Source of the DNA: Mucilaginibacter aquariorum
GTDB taxonomy: Bacteria; Bacteroidota; Bacteroidia; Sphingobacteriales; Sphingobacteriaceae
Length of the DNA stretch: 64,000 nucleotides
NCBI RefSeq assembly: GCF_024498135.1
Contig: NZ_JANHOH010000004.1
Coordinates: forward strand, 186,001-250,000
Direction of reading: 5' to 3'
Shown in pieces: positions 8,829 to 18,724 of this stretch; positions within the stretch are counted from its first letter, which is position 1, and every line of letters starts with the position of its first letter. The position numbers were made by a program, and so were the translations under genes. The notes below the pieces were generated by a model. It was not told the origin of the DNA and did not search any database. It was given only the letters and a program-made list of their open reading frames with translations.

Positions 8829-9800
8829 TTAATTTACACTATTATACTTATTCCTGTACTCTACAGGAGATAAACCGGTTATCTTTTTAAACACCGTACG
8901 GAAGGCTTTGGTATCCGAGTAGCCAACATCGTACATTACCTCGTTAATATTTTTGCGGCTGCTTTCCAGATGCTTTTTGGCGGCTTCTATCTTTACGCGC
9001 TGTATATATTCCAGCGGACTATTATTGGTAGCTTTTTTAAACCTGCGCTCAAAATGGCGTTTGCCAATGGCGTATTTTATGGCCAGGTCTTCAACAGAAA
9101 TTTTCTCGGTGATGTTGGCCTCTATAAACTCCTGCGCTTTTTTTATCGGCTCATCCTCATGAGTTTTTTGTCCGTTAAACATAATAAATGGCGACTGGCT
9201 CTTGCGGTCAATTTCTAAAGCGAACATCTTGGCGGCCATAATAGACATATCGCGCCCGGCATGTTTTTCTACCAGATACAGAAGCAGGTTCCAGTAGGAG
9301 GTTGCGCCGCCACTGCTGTACAAGCCCTTTTGCTCGGTAACAATGCGGTCATCAACCAGGGTTATCTGCGGGAACACCTCTCTAAATTCGTTTGCAAACC
9401 GCCAATGGGTAGAACATTCCTGCCCGTCTAACAAACCTGTTGCGGCCAGCAGGAATGCACCAACACAAAGGCTGGCAGCTTCTGCGCCCTTATAATGCTG
9501 GTCAACTATCCATGGTATAAATTCTTCATTACGTTTTATGCTGGTCCGCATATCCCCGCCAAAGGCGGGGATAATTATCAAATCGGTTTTTTTAATATCA
9601 CTCAGTACAGCATCGGTATGTACCGAAAATAAACCGCCATGCAACCGCACTTCCTTCTCTAAACCCACCAGTTGTACGGTAAATGCCGGCGGTTTACCCG
9701 CGGCGGCCAAAAAGTCATTTACGCCGGTAAATATTATCCGGGGGTCTACAATGCTTGCTAAAACCGCTTCGTTGGTGATGAGGATAGATATATGTTTCAT
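8829..9800 (-). CDS. GlxA-family transcriptional regulator (DJ-1/PfpI + AraC HTH)
   Basis: 323 aa from the ATG complementary to 9798-9800 (MKHISILITNEAVLAS); a longer reading to 9860 would prepend an unlikely hydrophobic tail. Residues 1-190 form a DJ-1/PfpI-like amidotransferase fold (IIPAFGGD, AASLCVGAFLLAATGLLDG with Cys at the nucleophile elbow position, THWRFANEF). Residues about 215-320 are an AraC-type double HTH (ISVEDLAIKYAIGKRHFERR, EVMYDVGYSDTKAFRTVFKK, GLSPVEYRNKY). Members are cytosolic regulators. It is divergent from the two reductase-like genes at 9935 and 10509, which it may control; that is inference from position only. Confidence 0.9.
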   Translation of the reverse strand: MKHISILITNEAVLASIVDPRIIFTGVNDFLAAAGKPPAFTVQLVGLEKEVRLHGGLFSVHTDAVLSDIKKTDLIIIPAFGGDMRTSIKRNEEFIPWIVDQHYKGAEAASLCVGAFLLAATGLLDGQECSTHWRFANEFREVFPQITLVDDRIVTEQKGLYSSGGATSYWNLLLYLVEKHAGRDMSIMAAKMFALEIDRKSQSPFIMFNGQKTHEDEPIKKAQEFIEANITEKISVEDLAIKYAIGKRHFERRFKKATNNSPLEYIQRVKIEAAKKHLESSRKNINEVMYDVGYSDTKAFRTVFKKITGLSPVEYRNKYNSVN

Positions 9801-9907
9801 GATGAGTTGGTTTAACTGGTTTATAAAAATAAAAGTAAGGAAGAAGAAAGTCGTAAACAACCCCTAAAAAGTCCTTTTTACACCTGAATAAGTTTTTATA
9901 GCAGAAG

Positions 9908-9915
9908 TACCTTTG
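9908..9915 (+). promoter_or_regulatory. Possible -7 box for the reductase pair
   Basis: TACCTTTG fits TANNTTTG and lies 19 bp before the ATG at 9935. The upstream -33 region is T-rich without a clean TTTG. Tentative. Confidence 0.35.
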
Positions 9916-9934
9916 TATTATCAAACAAATAGTG

Positions 9935-10501
9935 ATGAGAAAGCTAAAATTACAGATGCAAATTAGCCTTGATGGCTTTGTAGCCGGCCCTAACGGTGAA
10001 ATGGATTGGTTGACCTGGGATTGGGACGATAAATTGAAGGAATATGTCAAAGGCATAACAGAGCCAATAGATACTATTATACTTGGCCGTGTGCTGGCCG
10101 AAGGCTTTATCCCCGTATGGAAAGAACGCGCTGCCGACCCATCTGCCGATGTATTTACCCATCAAATGGTGAACACGCCAAAAGTGGTATTCTCAAAAAC
10201 ATTAACCACCCACCTATGGGAAAACACAGCCTTAGCCAACGGCGATATAGTTGAAGAGATAAAGAATCTTAAAAATCAGCCCGGGGGCGATATCGTTGCT
10301 TACGGCGGCGCGCGCTTTGCATCGGCATTAATAAAACACAATTTAATTGACGAGTACCATTTGTTTGTAAACCCGGCTGTTATTGGGAAAGGTATGAGCA
10401 TTTATAACGCTGTTGAAGAAAAGCTAACCCTAAAGCTGGTAAAAGCTACACAATTTGAATGCGGCATAACTGTGCTTTGTTATACCCCTGCAATGAAATA
10501 A
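9935..10501 (+). CDS. Dihydrofolate reductase/RibD C-terminal family protein
   Basis: 188 aa from the ATG at 9935 (a GTG directly before it is also possible). Shows the RibD C-terminal/DHFR-like fold: LQMQISLDGFVAGPNGEMDW at the N-terminus, IILGRVLAEGF (about 50), KVVFSKTL (about 85), GGDIVAYGGARFASALIKHN (about 115) and a C-terminal EYHLFVNPAVIGKG. The family binds NAD(P)H; most stand-alone members have no known substrate, so this is not the folA enzyme. It is followed after 7 bp by a paralogue (10509), giving a tandem pair. Confidence 0.88.
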   Translation: MRKLKLQMQISLDGFVAGPNGEMDWLTWDWDDKLKEYVKGITEPIDTIILGRVLAEGFIPVWKERAADPSADVFTHQMVNTPKVVFSKTLTTHLWENTALANGDIVEEIKNLKNQPGGDIVAYGGARFASALIKHNLIDEYHLFVNPAVIGKGMSIYNAVEEKLTLKLVKATQFECGITVLCYTPAMK

Positions 10502-10508
10502 TTAAACT

Positions 10509-11084
10509 ATGCGCAAGCTTATAGTATCGATGAATGTAACCCTTAACGGTTTTATGGCCGGCCCGTATGGCGAACTGGACTGGCATACACCGTATTGGGA
10601 CGATGAAATGGCCCGTGTTACAGCCGAACAATTGGGCAATGCCGGTACCATACTATTGGGGCGTAATACTTACCAGGGGATGGCGCCGTACTGGTCGGCC
10701 CAACAGGCAAACCTGCATAGTGCCCGTGAGGATGCCGACTTTACCGATATGATGAATAGTTATGAAAAGGTGGTGTTCTCAAAAACCTTAACAAGTGTAA
10801 GCTGGCGTAATTCCCGTTTGGCGGGCAGGAGCATCGCCAAAGAAATAAAAGAGCTTAAAAAATCAACAGGTAAAGATCTGATAGTTTATGGCAGCGGTAA
10901 ACTGGTTGCATCCCTTATTAGGTTAAATGTTGTAGATGAGTATCGAATATGGGTTTACCCTGTGGCTATAAGTAAAGGCAGGCCGCTTTTTAAAAATCTG
11001 CATGAAAGGTTAAACATACGGTTATGCAAGGTTAAAATGTTTAATACAGGGGTGGTGTTAATGTGTTATGAGGTGAAAGGGTGA
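10509..11084 (+). CDS. Dihydrofolate reductase/RibD C-terminal family protein, tandem paralogue
   Basis: 191 aa. Same fold and same landmarks as the upstream gene: VSMNVTLNGFMAGPYGELDW, ILLGRNTYQGM, KVVFSKTL, GKDLIVYGSGKLVASLIRLN, DEYRIWVYPVAISKG. The shared blocks and 7-bp spacing point to an old tandem duplication with separate function, since sequence outside the blocks has diverged. Probably co-transcribed with its neighbour. NAD(P)H-dependent reductase is the expected activity; substrate unknown. Confidence 0.88.
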   Translation: MRKLIVSMNVTLNGFMAGPYGELDWHTPYWDDEMARVTAEQLGNAGTILLGRNTYQGMAPYWSAQQANLHSAREDADFTDMMNSYEKVVFSKTLTSVSWRNSRLAGRSIAKEIKELKKSTGKDLIVYGSGKLVASLIRLNVVDEYRIWVYPVAISKGRPLFKNLHERLNIRLCKVKMFNTGVVLMCYEVKG

Positions 11085-11133
11085 TCCTGAGATACAAAAT
11101 CTGTAACCTTTGAGGCTGTAAATAACAATATAG

Positions 11134-11197
11134 TGTCAGTCTGAGCTTGTCGAAGACTTAGCAAAGGGACTAATGGTTCGACAGGCTCACCATGACA
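11134..11197. repeat. Palindromic intergenic repeat
   Basis: TGTCAGTCTGAGCTTGTCGAA at its left end (from 11134) pairs imperfectly with TTCGACAGGCTCACCATGACA at its right end (to 11197). It is the widespread Bacteroidota type with terminal TGTCA/TGACA. Confidence 0.5.
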
Positions 11198-11211
11198 GGC
11201 TAAAACAAAAA

Positions 11212-11302
11212 TGTCATCCTGAACGACAGTGAAGGATCTATTAATAAACATGCAGGTAACTACATATTGGCGAATAGATGCTTCAAATCGTTCAGCATGA
11301 CA
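11212..11302. repeat. Nested inverted repeat of the TGTCAT-family
   Basis: Left arm TGTCATCCTGAACGA (11212-11226) pairs with TCGTTCAGCATGACA (11288-11302) with one mismatch. An inner pair GATCTATT / GAATAGAT lies inside. Same plan as the element at 5885-5990. Confidence 0.55.
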
Positions 11303-11349
11303 AATTGGCGGAGCTGCTTACTGCAAACTCAAACCTGCCAACTGAAAAC

Positions 11350-13026
<1,677 letters not shown>

Positions 13027-13147
13027 TTAAAATTGACCCCTGCATTAAATGTGAAAAAAGGACAGTTCAGTGTTATTTTAACACACTATACATAGTGTTT
13101 GTTTTACACCAACGAATTGTCATTTTAATAACAAAAGTTTAATAATA

Positions 13148-13181
13148 TTTTGAATATTAAAACTTATAAATGATATATTTG
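13148..13181 (+). promoter_or_regulatory. Bacteroidota-type promoter before the 145-aa gene
   Basis: TTTTG at 13148-13152 (-33 box) and TATATTTG at 13174-13181 (-7 box, TANNTTTG) are separated by 21 bp. The start codon at 13249 leaves an AT-rich leader of about 60 nt. Confidence 0.6.
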
Positions 13182-13248
13182 TTGGGATGGTAAATAAAAC
13201 AAATATTTTTCATCATTCTCTTAATTTGTTTTTTAATTACATAAAATC

Positions 13249-13686
13249 ATGTTCGAAAAACTCTTTTTGCTTGTAAAAAATAACGCCGGGGCGGCTGTTA
13301 TGAACAATCCGTTAGTTGCCGAAAAACATCGTGAGGCAGTAATAAACGATGCTTCAAGCTCTATTATCGAGGTTTTAAAGAACCATTTGGAGAGTGGTAA
13401 ATTAAAAGACCTGGTGAAATATTTTCAATTTTCGGCAATTTATGATAACCCGCTTATTACAAGTGTGGTAAACAGGTTTGCCAATAAACTGAACAACTTT
13501 TATAACATGGATACCCCCACGGCCATGTCAATTGCCGATAAGCTTATCCCACCGGTTATGCACCAATTGATGGAAGAATCAAAAGGAGAGCACAACAAGG
13601 ACTTTGCTTTAAGCGCTATCCTGTCAAAAATTAGCGGCAACGGTGGCGATATGAGCCTGCTGTTAAGTCAGTTGCGCATAGCTTAA
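13249..13686 (+). CDS. Small helical protein, weakly DUF937/YidB-like
   Basis: 145 aa, predicted all-alpha, no signal peptide and no membrane segment. MFEKLFLLVKNNAGAAVMNN at the N-terminus and an amphipathic centre (SIIEVLKNHLESGKLKDLV) are followed by NRFANKLNNFYNMDTPTAMS and a Gly-containing end (SKISGNGGDMSLLLSQL). The composition and the Leu-rich C-terminus recall DUF937/YidB-like cytosolic proteins, but I cannot claim membership. It has its own promoter (13148-13181) and its own terminator (13704-13739), so it is a single-gene unit. Function unknown. Confidence 0.75.
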   Translation: MFEKLFLLVKNNAGAAVMNNPLVAEKHREAVINDASSSIIEVLKNHLESGKLKDLVKYFQFSAIYDNPLITSVVNRFANKLNNFYNMDTPTAMSIADKLIPPVMHQLMEESKGEHNKDFALSAILSKISGNGGDMSLLLSQLRIA

Positions 13687-13703
13687 AAAATATATTTATA
13701 TAG

Positions 13704-13739
13704 AAAGGCTTACGATTGATAGCAATTGTGAGCCTTTTT
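13704..13739 (+). terminator. Rho-independent terminator
   Basis: AAAGGCTTAC pairs with GTGAGCCTTT (one G-T pair) across a loop containing GATTGATAGCAATT, followed by TTT. It ends the 145-aa gene and insulates prfB. Confidence 0.7.
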
Positions 13740-13775
13740 AATTTACCCTGTTTTCATTTTTATATATTTGCCATT

Positions 13776-14868
13776 ATGACAAGAGAAAATATGCAGGATT
13801 TAAGGGATAGAACAACTTCCCTGAGGAGGCATCTTTGACATCGATACCAAACTCGATGCCATGCAAAAGGAACAGGATATAACCTTAGGCCCAAACTTTT
13901 GGGATCATCCTAAAGATGCCGAGAAGGTTCTGGCATCCATCAAAACAAAAAAAATATGGACCGATGCTTTCCAGAAAGTAGTATCGGTAGTTGAAGATAC
14001 CAACGTATTGTTCGAGTTTTTTCAGAGTGGCGATGCTACCGAGGCCGAAATGAACGAGCAGTATGCGGCGGCATTAACCGCGGTTGAAGAGCTTGAATTT
14101 AAAAACATGCTTAGCGCCGAGGAAGATCAGTTTAACGCCGTACTGCAAATTACGGCCGGTGCCGGTGGCACCGAAAGCTGCGACTGGGCCGGTATGCTGA
14201 TGCGTATGTACATTATGTGGGGCGAGAAAAACGGCTACAAAGTTACCGAGCAGGATTACCAGCCGGGCGATGTTGCCGGTGTAAAAACCGTTACCCTACA
14301 GCTGGAAGGCGATTTTGCTTACGGATATTTAAAGGGAGAGAATGGCGTTCACCGTTTGGTGCGTGTATCACCTTTTGATGCCAACGCCAAGCGCCATACA
14401 TCGTTCGCGTCGGTTTACGTGTATCCATTGGTTGATGATACCATTGAGATAGAGGTGAAGGATGCCGATATTGAGTTTGAAACCTTCCGCGCGGGTGGTG
14501 CGGGCGGGCAAAACGTAAACAAGGTAGAAACCGCTGTACGTTTATATCACAAACCATCGGGCATTATTATCAAAAACCAGGAATCGCGTTCGCAATTGCA
14601 GAATAAGGAGAACGCTATCCGTTTACTAAAATCGCAGTTATACGAAGCCGAAATGCGCAAGCGCGCGGAAGCATCAAGCGCGGTTGAGGGTAACAAAAAG
14701 AAGATAGAGTGGGGCTCGCAGATCCGTAATTACGTGTTGCACCCTTATAAGCTGGTTAAAGACCTGCGTACCGATCACGAAACCTCGAACGCCGCCGCCG
14801 TATTAGATGGTGACTTGAACGAGTTTTTAAAATCGTACCTAATGGAATTTGGCGGACCGAAAAATTAA
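13776..14868 (+). CDS. prfB: Peptide chain release factor 2, programmed +1 frameshift
   Basis: 363 aa after frameshifting. The first frame starts at ATG 13776 and reads 20 codons to the in-frame TGA at 13836-13838; translation shifts +1 at CTT-TGA-C and continues from GAC at 13837 to 14868. An internal Shine-Dalgarno-like AGGAGG lies at 13824-13829, the expected stimulator, and TGA is read by RF2 itself, which gives autoregulation. The protein has the SPF tripeptide ([12 protein letters not shown], stop-codon recognition of UAA/UGA) and [11 protein letters not shown] with the GGQ that triggers peptide release. Reading only from ATG 13861 would miss the N-terminal helix. Confidence 0.97.
13824..13839 (+). 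promoter_or_regulatory. prfB recoding site
   Basis: AGGAGGCATCTTTGAC: an SD-like AGGAGG, then the slippery CTT codon, then TGA followed by C, a poor termination context. The classic E. coli site has AGGGGGTATCTTTGAC, so spacing and slip codon are identical. Low RF2 lets the ribosome slip +1; high RF2 ends translation. Confidence 0.95.
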
Positions 14869-14880
14869 GTGCTGTAACAC

Positions 14881-14996
14881 TTCCCTCCCCACGGGAGGGG
14901 TGCGGGTGGTTGTGCAGTAGCAGGGAGGGGTTTATCGAATTAACTCATTAAACCCCTTCCTGCACCTTCCCAAGGGAAGGAATCGCACCAGGCCGC
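14881..14996. repeat. Interspersed GC-rich palindromic repeat, copy B
   Basis: Hairpin CCCTCCC-CAC-GGGAGGG (14883-14899), then GCAGGGAGGGG and TTATC, then hairpin CCTTCCC-AA-GGGAAGG (14965-14980) and AATCGC. Same ordered blocks as copy A (1021-1108). It lies just after prfB. Confidence 0.6.
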
Positions 14997-15018
14997 TGTT
15001 TTTACGCCCAATTTTATA

Positions 15019-15053
15019 AAAAAACGATGCTGCACATCACAGCATCGTTTTTT
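15019..15053 (+). terminator. Terminator hairpin
   Basis: A perfect 14-bp stem, AAAAAACGATGCTG (15019-15032) and CAGCATCGTTTTTT (15040-15053), with loop CACATCA. It lies between prfB plus repeat copy B and the esterase at 15097; A- and T-runs on both sides could make it bidirectional. Confidence 0.8.
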
Positions 15054-15096
15054 ATTAGCATAAATTGTACTTTGGCGTCACCAATTACTGCTACTA

Positions 15097-16011
15097 ATGA
15101 TAAAGAATATTTTAACCGCCCTAATTTTGACTGTTACTGCTACCACCGCCTTTAGTCAGGAAAAACCAATGCCGCTATACCCTAATGGTGTACCAAATTC
15201 AAAACCAACACCGGCCACCTATGTAGAAATTATTAGCGATACCTTTTGGATAAATAACGTTAGCGTACCCACGCTTACGGCTTACGTACCCGAAAAGGGA
15301 ACAGCCAACGGTACCGCCGTTGTTATATGCCCGGGTGGCAGCTACAGCGGTCTGGCATCGGCACACGAGGGCTTTCAGGTTGCACAAGCGTTTAACAAGA
15401 TGGGTGTAACGGCGTTTGTATTGAAATACCGCTTACCAACCGACCTGATCATGGTTGATAAAACGATTGGCCCGCTGCAGGATGCGCAGCGTGCTATCCA
15501 AATGGTGAGGAAGGATGCCGCTAAATGGGGTGTCAATCCCAATCGGATAGGCATTATGGGCTTTTCGGCCGGCGGGCATTTGGCATCTACCGAGGGTACG
15601 CACTTTGATAAAGTAGTAATTGATAATAAAGATAATATCAGCGTTCGGCCCGATTTTATGATGCTGATCTATCCGGTGATAACCTTCGGCGAAAAAGCGC
15701 ATGCCGGCTCGCGCGAGAACCTGTTAGGCAAAAACGCCTCACAAGCACAAATAGACCTGTACTCGAACGAGAAACAGGTAACTGCTAACACACCGCCAAC
15801 CTTCATAATACACGCGGAAGATGATGATGTGGTACCAGTAGAGAATGCTTTACTGATGTATGATGCCCTGGTAAAAAACAAGGTAAAAGCCGAAATGCAC
15901 TTGTACCCGGCCGGCGGCCACGGTTTTGGGATGTTCAACTCAAAAAGCAAAGGCCTTTGGTTTGAATGGCTAAAAGTTTGGATGGGTGATAATGGGTGGT
16001 TGAGTAAATAA
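15097..16011 (+). CDS. Secreted alpha/beta hydrolase (acetyl-esterase-like)
   Basis: 304 aa with a signal peptide (MIKNILTALILTVTATTAFS-QE). Alpha/beta-hydrolase fold of the acetyl-esterase/xylan-esterase-like group: oxyanion region CPGGSYSGLASAHEG (about 75), nucleophile elbow GFSAGGHLAS (Ser at about 156), acid residue in HAEDDDVVPVENA (about 245) and His in AGGHGFGMF (about 277). Full triad visible. Likely periplasmic, removing acetyl or similar esters from glycans; exact substrate unknown. Downstream genes start 10 bp later but look unrelated. Confidence 0.87.
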   Translation: MIKNILTALILTVTATTAFSQEKPMPLYPNGVPNSKPTPATYVEIISDTFWINNVSVPTLTAYVPEKGTANGTAVVICPGGSYSGLASAHEGFQVAQAFNKMGVTAFVLKYRLPTDLIMVDKTIGPLQDAQRAIQMVRKDAAKWGVNPNRIGIMGFSAGGHLASTEGTHFDKVVIDNKDNISVRPDFMMLIYPVITFGEKAHAGSRENLLGKNASQAQIDLYSNEKQVTANTPPTFIIHAEDDDVVPVENALLMYDALVKNKVKAEMHLYPAGGHGFGMFNSKSKGLWFEWLKVWMGDNGWLSK

Positions 16012-16021
16012 AATTGAGATA

Positions 16022-16417
16022 ATGAATTTTCTAAGTAAACTTTTTGTTAAAAAACATCCTACAGATGAAGAGATTCTTAACAAGGGATTTTCAATGGCAA
16101 TGGAATTTGGGAAAAACTTTTTGAAGCCTATAAATGAAAGACTGAAATTAAAATTCGATTTTTTATCTGATAGTGAAGTTGAATATTATAATACGACCTG
16201 CACAGAAGCGATGAAGGTAGGCCATGCATTTATAATTGATAGCCTCGCATCAAAAGCCGAACGGAATGAAACTGTAAATGGTATTGCGTTTAAAAGGCAG
16301 TTTGAAAACGATTTTACTGAAAAATTCAATTGGGTTACCCAGTCTAATATTAATTGCATTTACTCTCAAGGGCTATATTTCGCCTGGAAAGAGGGGTTAG
16401 ACAAGATCATAATATGA
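16022..16417 (+). CDS. Hypothetical cytosolic protein
   Basis: 131 aa with no signal peptide; charged and mostly helical (DEEILNKGFSMAMEFGKNF, LSDSEVEYYNTTCTEAMKVG). I do not recognise a family. AT-richer than its neighbours. Its TGA overlaps the ATG of the next gene (ATGA at 16414-16417), so the two are probably translationally coupled. Confidence 0.65.
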   Translation: MNFLSKLFVKKHPTDEEILNKGFSMAMEFGKNFLKPINERLKLKFDFLSDSEVEYYNTTCTEAMKVGHAFIIDSLASKAERNETVNGIAFKRQFENDFTEKFNWVTQSNINCIYSQGLYFAWKEGLDKIII

Positions 16418-16752
16418 GCATCCCTTTCCAAACCATTCAGTGGGATAATATCCCAAAAGAAGAACATGTAGGCGAGCAGGGCACATCGTACTGGCAAACC
16501 CTGCAGTTGCCCGGGTTAAGGATCCGGCTGGTAGAATACTCTCCCGGTTACCTCGCCGACCATTGGTGCCGGAAGGGCCACATTGTACATTGTTTAGAAG
16601 GCGGTTTTAACAGCGAACTATCCACCGGCGAAGTATTTACTTTAAGCAAAGGTGAAAGCTATGTAGTTTCTGACGAGGCCAGTTCTCATAGGTCTGTCTC
16701 CCAAAAAGGGGTAAAACTTTTAATAATTGACGGCGATTTTTTGAAGGGGTAG
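16414..16752 (+). CDS. DHCW-motif cupin-fold protein
   Basis: 112 aa from the ATG at 16414, which overlaps the previous stop. A small single-domain cupin: beta-rich sequence with the motif DHWCRKGHIVHCLEGGF (residues about 49-65), carrying the Asp-His-Trp-Cys signature after which the family is named and further His that could bind metal. A C-terminal strand, SDEASSHRSVSQKGVKLLII, completes the barrel. Function of the family is unknown; a small-molecule or metal-binding role is usual for cupins. It converges with the broken esterase at 16798. Confidence 0.85.
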   Translation: MSIPFQTIQWDNIPKEEHVGEQGTSYWQTLQLPGLRIRLVEYSPGYLADHWCRKGHIVHCLEGGFNSELSTGEVFTLSKGESYVVSDEASSHRSVSQKGVKLLIIDGDFLKG

Positions 16753-16797
16753 ATCAGGTGCTTTTTTGAGGCGAAATAAGGCGTTTTTAAGGCGAAA

Positions 16798-17665
16798 TTA
16801 ATCCCCTTTTTTTTGTTTAAAAAGCCATTCAGGTATCGTATTTCCTATATATAACTCCGGGTAAACCTCATGCGAAAGGTTATCTATCTCCCAGTATTTT
16901 ATTTTAGGGGCATGCAACAATTGCAGGTTTTTATACAACACCGAATCGCTGCTGATAGGGTTTTCGGTGTCGGCATTACCATGAATAAACCATATGGGCG
17001 TCTTTGCCAAGGTATTGAGGTGTTTAAAGTCGGGTATGCCCGAAATAGAAACAGCCGCCGCAAACAAATCGGGCCGTAAGCCCAAAGAATTTATAGTGGC
17101 TGATGCGCCCATTGAAAAGCCAATAACGTATATTCTTCTGCTATCAATAGGGTAAGTTTTCTTTAACGAATCTATTAGTTGCAATACGCTTGTAAGGGAA
17201 GGGTCGGGGGGTAGAAGTCAGCACTTTATAGCTGTTATCCGGCAGGTAATTTGACGATCGCACCGCGAATTGCGGAACAACAACATATGCCGGATATTTT
17301 GCGCGGATATTAGCTTGTGCCCATAATTTAGCTAAAACCCCAAGTTGGGCGCTATTGTCGGCACCTATAGCACCCGAACCATGCAAAACTAAAACCAGCG
17401 GGTAACTTTGGACTCTTTTTGCCTTAGGCGGTGTAAGCAGCCGGTATTTAATAGTTGTTTGGTTTGAGCCGGTATATTCAAAAGGCGTAAAAATAGCATT
17501 GCTAACGCTTAGAATGTTCTTCTTATATCTGGCAGCAGAGTCATTATTGATAGTGGGTTTTATCTTAAAATAGCCGGTGCTTCCTTTTCGTGTTTTGCAG
17601 GCTGCCAGCGTAGTTAAGGTAACAACAAACAATAGCCGAATATACAGGTCATATTTAAATTTCAT
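16798..17665 (-). pseudogene. Esterase/prolyl-oligopeptidase-like lipoprotein interrupted by a frameshift
   Basis: Two reading frames together make one alpha/beta hydrolase. The upstream part (17144-17665, 173 aa) has a lipoprotein signal (LTTLAAC) and the N-terminal half of the fold (YPLVLVLHGSGAIGADN, PAYVVVPQFA). The downstream part (16798-17184, 128 aa) has the nucleophile elbow VIGFSMGASAT, acid region GNADTENP and a His in LSHEVYPE. The frames switch at a run of six C on the coding strand (17206-17211 on the + strand); dropping one C restores STPDPSLTSVLQLIDS. It is a recent mutation, a phase-variable tract, or a sequencing error. Confidence 0.8.
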
Positions 17666-17809
17666 GCTGTAAAAGTAGCGAACCGGAAATTACCCTCTCT
17701 TAATTTTGAGTATATTTTTATAGCATCAAAGCTATATCTATTGCTTAGCATCAGGTATAAAAACATCCTCAAAATTCAGTGCATAACTGAAAGAGATTAA
17801 GTTCTCCTT

Positions 17810-18679
17810 TTAGTGGTTTGGGGAGATAAGAATCTCAAGCAATTCATTCAGTTCATCTACTTTGTCTGACGACCCCAGGTGCTCATAAGCGCTGATAAGG
17901 TTACGCAGCACACGCTTAATAATATCGGCATTTGTGCAGGGTTCGTAAAATTGCTTATCAAATTGTAAGTTCAACTGTTTCAGGAACATATCCACATCCC
18001 GGCGGCCAAAAATGAAGCCTTTATTAAACGCGTTGATATAAAACAGGATACCGCCTTCAAACTCGTTTCCCTGGGTTTCATCCAAATAGGCTAAAATAAA
18101 ATGCTGGGGCAGGTTTACACCATAAACAGGGATATCCAGCTTTTGGGCGATGATAGAATAGATAATGGCAAGCGAGATCTGATTGCCCTTCTTGTTTTCC
18201 AGCACCTGGCTTATATAGCTGTTCTGCGGGTCGCGATGATTGGTTGTGTTGCCGCTAAAACCGTGAATGCTATAAAATACATGGTTCATTAGCTTCACCT
18301 GTTCAACCGGGCTGGCCTCGTTCATCATATGTATCCAGATGTCGCGCTTGATAGATTCTATCTGGTTAATTACCTTCTGTTCATCAAGATCGGGGTATTG
18401 GTAGCGGTTAACAATGAGGATGCCTTGCAGCAGGTCAAACGATCCGCTCTGGTACCAAAGCTTCAGATCGTTCTTTACTGTGCCAAATTGTATCTCGTGT
18501 ACAAGGTTTGCTATGCGTTCTTGTTGGGTGGAGTCGAAAGCTTGCTCGAAGGCGCTTTCCAGGTAATGTATGGCCTCCGGGCCATAAGAAAGCAGCTTAT
18601 CGTGAACGTGCCCGAATATTTCAGTATCCGGATCGTCCAGCAAACGAATCAATGAATTTACTTCTGTAGGATTAATCAT
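17810..18679 (-). CDS. SirB1/transglutaminase-like core-2 family protein
   Basis: 289 aa, cytosolic. The C-terminal two-thirds match the SirB1-type Transglut_core2 family: NHVFYSIHGFSGNTTNHRDP (about 125), QVLENKKGNQISLAIIYSII and KLDIPVYGVNLPQHFILAYL (about 160-200). The usual transglutaminase catalytic Cys is not evident, as in other members of this family, so enzymatic activity is doubtful. The N-terminal 90 residues are helical. Role unknown. It is divergent from the methyltransferase at 18725 with only 45 bp between them. Confidence 0.85.
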   Translation of the reverse strand: MINPTEVNSLIRLLDDPDTEIFGHVHDKLLSYGPEAIHYLESAFEQAFDSTQQERIANLVHEIQFGTVKNDLKLWYQSGSFDLLQGILIVNRYQYPDLDEQKVINQIESIKRDIWIHMMNEASPVEQVKLMNHVFYSIHGFSGNTTNHRDPQNSYISQVLENKKGNQISLAIIYSIIAQKLDIPVYGVNLPQHFILAYLDETQGNEFEGGILFYINAFNKGFIFGRRDVDMFLKQLNLQFDKQFYEPCTNADIIKRVLRNLISAYEHLGSSDKVDELNELLEILISPNH

Positions 18680-18724
18680 ATCTCTTAATGCTAAAATACT
18701 AAACGTTTTAATATTTTTACAGCG

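Noticed and set aside
11066..11251. Open frame of 61 aa on the - strand
   Set aside because: Its HGEPVEP and LRQAQTD segments are typical translation of a palindromic intergenic repeat.
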